From: Hysterangium stoloniferum
Taxonomy: Eukaryota; Basidiomycota; Agaricomycetes; Hysterangiales; Hysterangiaceae
Direction of reading: 5' to 3'
Length of the DNA: 64,000 nucleotides
NCBI GenBank assembly: GCA_015178975.1
Contig: WHVD01000016.1
Location: forward strand, 558,001 to 622,000
Part shown: piece by piece, positions 57,137-64,000 of the stretch
Numbering within the stretch: the first letter of the stretch is position 1
How the letters are laid out: each line of letters starts with the position of its first letter
Notes under the pieces: generated by a model
What the model saw: only the letters and a program-made list of their open reading frames with translations
What the model was told of the DNA's origin: nothing
The model's database searches: none
Position numbers and translations under genes: made by a program

Positions 57137-59060
57137 CTAACGGACCTTTTGGGTCGCTCCAACGGGTTCCATAGAATTGTGTATGATGGAGAAGACCGCC
57201 TTCTTAGCAGGTTCATCCTTCCATAGATTTTTCTCAGTACTCTTGTCCAGAGAGGTCGATGTGATAGCTTGCAAGTCATCTCTAATAGGGCTCACAAAGG
57301 CCGGTACTCGAGGGAGTCTGGACAGTGGGTCCACATTGCTGTGAGCTCTTCCTGCTCGGTGTAGAATCTCAAGACCTGGAAATGCAGTGTATATCGCCCC
57401 CCATGTGGCTAGTCGACGATTAGTGTTCTCGTACGATCTAGCCCATTGCAGAGCTGCATGATCCATAATGAGCAGAACATGTTCACCTTCAATGAATGGT
57501 TGGAAGTGGACTAGTCCCTCCTTTGCTGCTAACGCTTCCCGCTCCATAGTGGAATAGTTACGTTCAGCGCTTTTCAGAGTGCAACTCCAATATGCAATGA
57601 CTCATTCAATGGTAAATTCAGTCTCCTCGAAAGTGGGACCCCACGAGTCCGACCACTCAATCTCAGGTTGCTTGGTTTTATACCAATGAACAAAGGATGG
57701 CACATTCTGCGCACGGTCGAAGGCTAACTTGGCTTGAGCGTAGATTTTAGTATCCTTTAAGTCTCCTAAAGCCATCTTCTGGACTTGTTGAAGACAACAA
57801 CCTAGGGCAAAATCCGAAGCGTCCGTATACAGATGATAGGGCATCCCGCTAGCTGGATGTCCCAGCACCGGTGCTGATCCTAGTGTGGCTTTAACATCCT
57901 CGTAAGCTCTGACATGTTCAGCAGTCCATGTCCAAGATGTTCCCTTTCTTAGAAGTGAGAATAAAGGGGACACCATCCATGAATAGAATGGTATATATGC
58001 CGAAAAGTCAAGGACCATCCCAAGGAACCGTTGCAGTTCAGAAACTTTAGTGGGTGGGACCAGTTCCAATATGGTGCGGACTTTCTCTTGATGGGTCAAG
58101 AAACCCAACCTGGATACCTTATGGCCCAACAACAAGATCGAATTATATCCGATAAAACATTTCTTGGGAGAGAGTGATACCAGCCGAAGCGATAGTGCCG
58201 AGCACCTGATTTAGGTGAAGCAGATGATCCTCCCAATTCTGAGAAAATATTACTATATTGTTGATGTAGACGAGAAAAAAAATCCATAGATAGGGTGCTA
58301 AAACTGTTTGCATAACACGCTGAAACATGGAGGGGCCATTTCTGAGCCCGAACGACATCCTTTTGAATTGCCACAGCCCCCTGTGAGATCTGAAGGCTGT
58401 TTTGGGCTTATTGTCCTCCAACATTTCTAATTGGGTAAACCCAGCTAACGCATCGAAAGAAGAGAGGACGTTTGACCCTGACAGCACTTGCATGATCTCC
58501 AATTGATGTGGTAAAGGGAATTCATCGGGAACGGTGAGGTGATTGAGCTTTCGATAGTCAATGATCACCCATGGTTTACCATTACGATATACCACGAAGG
58601 CCAGTGCCCCCCAGAGACTTTTAGATGGCTCAATGACACCCTGCTCGAACCAGGTATCCATTTGCTCATCTATAACTTTCCTATTGGCCAGGGAAGAGGG
58701 GAACATAGGCATGGAGATGGGTTGGGCGCCCTCTTTCAGGGGGATAGGAACTCTACATTCCACTTGCCCTAACCGTCCGTCGACTCCGAAAGCCTTAACG
58801 TTCTCAGTCAAGACTGATCTGAGACGTGGCAGGACTTCCGTTGGAATATCTGGTCCCAAATTGACTAGCTTGTGGAGGTCCTCTGAGGCAAATTTCTCAT
58901 TATCAGCCACCGTGGCCATCTTAGGACCAGGCAGTTCAAAATTGTCCACAATCTCTGGTTCAACAGGTGGCTTAGGCCTTTCTGAGGCGACTTGATGGTC
59001 CTCCTCAAGTTGAGAGAGACTTTCGATAAGGTGTGCAATCTTGGTTGCACTTGCTGCCAT
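57137..59060 (-). pseudogene. Gypsy 2 reverse transcriptase and RNase H (fossil)
   Basis: RT from 59060 with the fingers and palm blocks (ALAFVVYRNGKPWVIIDYRK near 58605; the YxDD-equivalent reads VYINN near 58275). RNase H follows (YHLYTDASDFALGCCLQQ near 57840; LLIMDHAALQWARSY near 57490). Order and motifs are of the Ty3/Gypsy type. Broken. Confidence 0.88.
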
Positions 59061-59492
59061 TAAACCCCTTTCCTCAGGTGACCTGGGCTTGTAAGCCCAA
59101 TGAGTGGGGTCGTGGATTATCCCAATTGTCTCCCCTCATCGGATAATCTTAGGGGTTAATGATGGGTTGGCCAAGGGTACTGCCGTGCTATTCCTTGAAA
59201 TCGCCATGGTCGGGGTGGCTAATATGGAACCGTCCTCATTTTGCAATACAATTCCTTCGACAATCCACTCCTCACCCATTAGGTCTCTGATGAAAACAGG
59301 CACTAGTCTGGCTGACTCCAGGTCGACGGTGCAATCTTCCAAGGCTCACGTGACTCTTTCAGTATGCACGCCTTTATTGGGAAGAGAGGTGAGCTCAGGT
59401 TGTTCCTTCTGATGCTTCCCGAAAGGGGCCTTGTTGACAGTGAAGGTCAAAGGTTGGGGTTCCTTAGAAGAGCTGGCTGGAATAAAACCCTG

Positions 59493-59804
59493 TCATCCAG
59501 GGAGAATAAGCCTAGATCCCAACGGCTGATCTCTTAGGGTACCAATTTTGTAGTTGACGTGGAAATCCTCTCCCAAAAGAATTGGCACTGTCATTCCTCT
59601 CGCGACATAAGTTTCCGCTGCAAACTTCAGTAAAATTCCACTGTCGTCCTCCAGGTAAATAGGAATATTAACATATCCGATAACCTTGGTGTTACCCATG
59701 AGTTGGATTAGATGTAGCTTGAGTCCTTGTTTCCACTTGTACTGGCCCTGTAGCCCCTTATAAAATTCCTCTGATATGAGAGAAAGATCCGCTCCAGTGT
59801 CCAT
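59493..59804 (-). pseudogene. Gypsy 2 protease region (fossil)
   Basis: Retropepsin motif MDTGADLSLISEEF at the start of the frame and an IPILLGEDF turn near residue 77, in the usual place between gag and RT. Confidence 0.85.
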
Positions 59805-60055
59805 TCTGACCTTAACACATTCGGGTGAATCGGGAGTTCCTACATGTCCGAAAACATGGAGTGCAGCAACTCCTATGCTAGAGTAACCACTGGGAGGATC
59901 CTGTTTTCAATAAAGGATTGTAGTATCCTCCTTCATCAGTCGACTGGGATGGGGGTACTGGATTCTAGGTCTTCTACCTTCCTTGCGTAGGGACAGGCTT
60001 ATGTTCCTGCGCTCACTTTGACAAGGAATGTGTTTCAAAGAGGAACCCGATACCG

Positions 60056-60725
60056 TGTTAAGTGCCGTGTCGGGAACTTATTCTGGAACTATCGGAAAAT
60101 CACCGGGAAGTCGGAAACTCGTGGATAGGGTCAGGACGTCGGCTTCAGCTTATGTGCTGCGCCTCTACGCAAACGCTCAATGTCCTTAATTTCGGAAGTA
60201 AAACTTACAATGGAAGATATGGATATTCAGAGTTCCGAAGAGTTCTGAATATCGAGCGTACAGAAAGACGGGAGAAGGAATAAGAAACTAAGTCGATATC
60301 AGATCTAAGGTAAAGTACAAATTCGCAGAAATTAATATAAGTCTACTCGTAATTGTACTACAAACTAAGACCATAATAAGACGGAAACGGAAGTGTTCTT
60401 TAAAACGGAAATACAATAAGACATATTAGGGAGACAATATTCCGAAACGGGAATACAACAAACAAACGAGTGAATACTTGTCAACGGACAAATTACCAAA
60501 TGCGGAACAAGGAAGAATGTGGATGATACGGTAATTATGATGTTCCGTAGTCGGGGATTGGAAGTCGGAAGTCAGAGATTGGAAGTCAGAAGTCGGAGAT
60601 TGGAAGTCGGAAGTCGGAGATCGGAAGTCGGAAGTCGGAGATCGGAAGTCGGAAGTCGGAGATCGGAAGTCGGAAGTCGGAGATCGGAAGTCAGATATTG
60701 AAACATCTGGGAACGGGTTGTAACA
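60056..60725 (+). mobile_element. Solo LTR, family D, inside Gypsy 2
   Basis: TGTTAAGTGCCG..GGGTTGTAACA, 670 bp, with duplication TACCG (60051-60055 and 60726-60730). It contains a tandem array at about 60562-60690 built on GGAAGTCGGAGATC. Interrupts the end of the gag region of Gypsy 2. Confidence 0.9.
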
Positions 60726-60730
60726 TACCG

Positions 60731-63564
60731 GATCACTGTTGCTGTCCTCCAAATCTGAGTCATTGTACGGTAATAAGTCGGGGGGGTTTCCAGGATCAAA
60801 CGGAAATGTGTCAACATCAGCTCCGGGTGAACAGGGCGGGTCCGTGTTGATTGGTTCGTGATGATCCTGGGTCTGACCATGGTTCTCGGTCAAGCCTTCA
60901 AGGTCCTGCCGGTGTGCACTCAACCAGTCCCCCTTTTCAAAGAAATCAGCGGCAAGTATGGATACGTATGCCTCTGATGAGGGAACCTCATCAATGTTCT
61001 ATCTCTCTCCCTTATTAGATCATTTCTGACCTGGGGTGTGTAAATGGGAACAACAGTTAATTCATTGTCAGAACTATTTACTTGTCCTTGTATAGATAGT
61101 CCGTGAACCACCTCATACAATCTCTGTTCCTCAATCTCTTCCGACGAGTCCTGTGTGGAGCATTTGTTGACAGAAATATAATGAGACATCTTGCCTGCAT
61201 GAGGACAATCTATCTTAAAATGCTCTGGGCTCCCACATATCCAGCATTCCTTAGAAGGCTTGACTAAACTTTTCTTATCACTTTTTTCAAAGAACAGCCT
61301 TCCATGACATTTTCCCTGCATCGGGTTGATGGAGTCTGTGCCAGCCCTTCTCGTAGAACTTCTCTCCCTAGTCTCACCGACAAGAATGTGGTTGGCTGAG
61401 GGGTGACCGTCCTTGGCTCTGAAGTCCAAATCTTCGCCTTCCGATAGCATGACCCATGGTTTCTGAAATCAATAACATTCCCGATGTGTTTGGACCCAAG
61501 CGTTAATCAAAGCCTCTTGTAAATTGTTAGCATAGGTCTGCAGGCTCATTATGTCGTCAATGGGTTGTCCTTGTAAAAGGTAAAGCCATTCCGTGGGCAA
61601 CGTCAGGATAAGTCTGTGCATTTCATCCGTTCAATCTTGATGGAATCCATACAGGAAACGATAAAGTTTAATCCTCCATTGAATGTAGTGAACAGGAGTC
61701 TCGCGATCGTGGCCGACTTGTCAAAATTTCATGGCTTCCCATTCCAAGGCTAAGGATTCATGCCAACGAGTTCCAAGCAATCCCTCCATGATGCCCCAAA
61801 GGAACGACCCATGAGATCAACTGAATTCAGTACGATGCTCACGGTCCAGGGTGCTCCACCAGACCTTAGCATTGCCGGTGAGTCGTCTTGGCAGAGCGAC
61901 TCCTAACAATGCACTCATGGTGTCTGATACTTCCGAGAGACTCATGATGTCCATAATGTAGTCCAAAGCCTTGGACTGAGTTCCATCGTATTCAGGAAGG
62001 TCAGACCATTTTATCTTGATGTCATTGGTGTTAAGAGCAATCTTCTTATCCTTAGGTAAGTCGTCTATAAGCGTGCTGGGTCGAGGCCACGTCAGAGTAT
62101 GAAAGGGAATGTTAGGTACTCTGCCGTGGCGCCCCCCATGTCCTGAATTCCCTCCATTGCCTGAATCATTCGAGCTCCCGGATGAATCGCTAGGGGGTCC
62201 TCCTGCTGGAAAGAAATGATTCGAAGTGATCAGCAAAGAATGGCGGGGGCCGTCTGAGTTCAGCGATCCTCAACCAGCAACAGGGCCAGCTATACCCTCA
62301 GTGAATGCGGTCGAGAAAGACAGTCGACCCTTGTTGGTGACTGATCGGTTTCTGACAGTGGGTACTTCATCGCAGAAATTGGGGCTGTTCAAGACTCCTT
62401 CAAACGTGACACAAGAATGTTGGTCTACCTGAAGAGGTGCAGGACTGGGTTCCATTGTGATTTGTCTCTCAATCTTGGTCGTGTTCAGAAATCGACGTGG
62501 CTGAGGCTGATGGAAAGGAGCACAGACCTCAATCCTCTTTTCCTGTAGTCGGTCAATCACCTGCATCCTCATATCCAATGGGAAATCCTCCAATATCACA
62601 GAACGGTTGAGAGAACGTAGGAAATGAGTATCAGGAGACCCATTTAGGTTGCAAACGAACGAATTAGTCATGGAGAGAGGCGAATCGGGGACCTGAATCA
62701 AGTCATTATAGGGGAGGAGTACCTCTAAAACCATCTTATCGAGTCTTCTTTGGTTTCGCTTCAACTGACCCCTTAAGGTGAAGTATGCAAACGATAGGTT
62801 TGGCGTGACTCCATTGAGAGACTCCTCCAACATACGGATGTACATGTACTGGTAGTCAACCTTAGGCACAACATGATCTCCGCCGAGCAGGACGTGTAGG
62901 ATTTGCAACTCATCATCATGCATACGAAGTGCTTCAAGGAATAGAGAGAACACCTCCCACTTGAAAATCCTTCTTCCTCCCTCCATAGTGGTTGTCACCT
63001 CATTTGACCATTCGGGAATCGATTGGGTTAAGTCCTCAAGGTTCTCTGGTCACCTGAATAAATCCTGCGCTGATAAGATCACCTGATAATGACCTAACCA
63101 GACTGCTACAGTCACTGGTAAAAGGGGGTAATCTGTATTGTACTCCTCCACAAAGGGAGTAACCTGATCCTCGGAGATTCAATCGGTGTAGTACATATCC
63201 CATTGCAAGTCGATGGGCTGAGCGTAAACCATATGACCTCCGAGGAACTGCTTAAGGATAACCTGTCTCGGAGGGAACGTGAGAATGGGCTTGGGTGCTC
63301 GACTAGGCTCAATGTTGGCTCCAGGGTGCTCAACTGCCCAGTTGATGAGCGTTCCTCAGGTGGATCAGGGGGAATATTCATTGACGATCCAGCTACTACT
63401 CCAGAGGGATCCTCCAGAGGAGCTGATCCCTGAAAGGTCAACGAAGACTTCCTCAAAGTGACATTACGGGGTGGTTCTAGGTTAGCAGGTCTTTGATGAG
63501 GCATGGAACTGCTCAGAGTTGACGAAGACCTCAATGTTTGGTTTTTACCCGTAGTCATTTGCAT
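60731..63564 (-). pseudogene. Gypsy 2 gag region (fossil)
   Basis: Starts MQMTTGKNQTLRSSS (63564) with a Ser/Pro-rich leader, then a long helical gag part (62998-62270), a Gly/Ser-rich stretch followed by a capsid-like block (62236-61817), and a zinc knuckle CWICGSPEHFKIDC near 61240. The family D LTR cuts it off from the protease. Broken. Confidence 0.82.
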
Positions 63565-63634
63565 GCTAAAGACTTGATAGTCAAATAATGAGATTTTCCT
63601 CGTAGGAAAAGAATGGTCTGGCCTGGATCACCAC

Positions 63635-64000
63635 TGTGAAGAGTCGATAGATTCTGACCGCTCAATATATGAGGAATAGTGTTTATTCAACTACTATTAA
63701 TAAGTATTGACCATTCTGTACAATACTGTAGGGTACTAGACTGACAGTACTAGTAGAGAAGCATGCTACACGTCACTAGAGCAACTGTGCAGTTGCTCGT
63801 GACCATTGAATAAATGAATAATAGAGTTGACCATTTCAGTACAACTCACAGCAAGAGGTAAGAAGGGTGATCAGCTAAAGATAGAGTATCTGGAATAGAA
63901 TGAGAGAAGCGTGAGTCGACCACAGTGTCGATGAGTGCAAAGACTTGAGTGAGGGACTCGACCTTTACGGTTTGAGTCCAAAGCTTATTAGTGGATTAGA
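63635..64000 (-). repeat. 5' LTR of Gypsy chromovirus 2, cut by the window edge
   Basis: TGTGAAGAGTCGATAG.. runs parallel to 50659-51024 up to the last base. The inner flank (63612-63634) holds the primer-binding site and a leader shared with the remnant at 48200-49069. Confidence 0.9.

Larger units (their letters stand above)
50659..64000 (-). mobile_element. Ty3/Gypsy chromovirus 2 (fossil, runs off the right edge)
   Basis: 3' LTR at 50659-51294 and 5' LTR from 63635 to beyond the window. On the minus strand a GGGGGG-containing purine tract adjoins the 3' LTR, and GTGGTGATCCAGGCC adjoins the 5' LTR. Parts right to left: gag, zinc knuckle, protease, RT, RNase H, integrase, chromodomain, then a 662-codon extra ORF. 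It is invaded by solo LTRs at 60056-60725 and 55078-57003, the latter holding 55675-56966. Gag-pol is broken, roughly ten lesions beside the insertions. The visible LTR stretches differ at about 4 % of sites by eye, so it is of moderate age. The outer target duplication cannot be seen. Confidence 0.9.

Noticed and set aside
1-64000. tRNA, rRNA or other structured RNA genes
   Set aside because: No cloverleaf-like set with A and B boxes and no rRNA core sequence was noticed on either strand, though a covariance search was not possible.

Overview
The window looks like a transposon-choked stretch of a basidiomycete (Agaricomycetes-type) nuclear genome. The signs are short 50-65 bp GT..AG introns, chromodomain-bearing Ty3/Gypsy elements, Ty1/Copia elements, a PIF/Harbinger transposase with its SANT/Myb partner, a hAT transposase, and remnants of fungal multi-spanning membrane protein genes, one with a DUF6533 signature. 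I see no rRNA, tRNA, CRISPR array or bacterial-type operon. The families are called from remembered motifs; no search was run.

Layout. 1-8.3 kb: nested solo LTRs (657-1765 holding 1228-1746; 2367-2779), a dispersed repeat, and a 3.9 kb gene-poor Copia-type element (3570-7480) holding a Gypsy solo LTR. 8.3-24.3 kb: three copies of a degenerate host seven-transmembrane gene. Two are direct (9194-11164, 18517-20482). The third is inverted (23801-21831), so copies 2 and 3 form a large palindrome. Between copies 1 and 2 lies a PIF/Harbinger gene pair (about 12.9-17.2 kb) whose transposase is cut by a 1.3 kb solo LTR. 24.3-25.0 kb: a foldback (MITE-like) element cut by a Copia solo LTR. 25.1-26.7 kb: a DUF6533-type membrane protein gene on the minus strand. 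26.7-28.1 kb: no recognisable gene.

28.1-48.2 kb: one hAT transposase gene (minus strand) blown apart by a Copia element (29744-35833, itself holding a solo LTR) and a Gypsy chromovirus (35937-46451). The chromovirus holds a 2.2 kb solo LTR and a small gag-only Copia-type element. 48.2-50.7 kb: truncated Gypsy ends and LTR fragments. 50659-64000: a large Gypsy chromovirus on the minus strand that runs off the right edge. It has an uninterrupted 662-codon ORF between pol and its 3' LTR and is invaded by three solo LTRs, one nested in another.

Almost every LTR call rests on TG..CA ends plus a 5 bp target duplication read directly from the sequence, so the order of insertions can be reconstructed. 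No functioning host pathway can be assigned. The host-derived content is the two membrane-protein gene families, which look degenerate. The retroelements are treated as fossils: named and bounded, not reconstructed.
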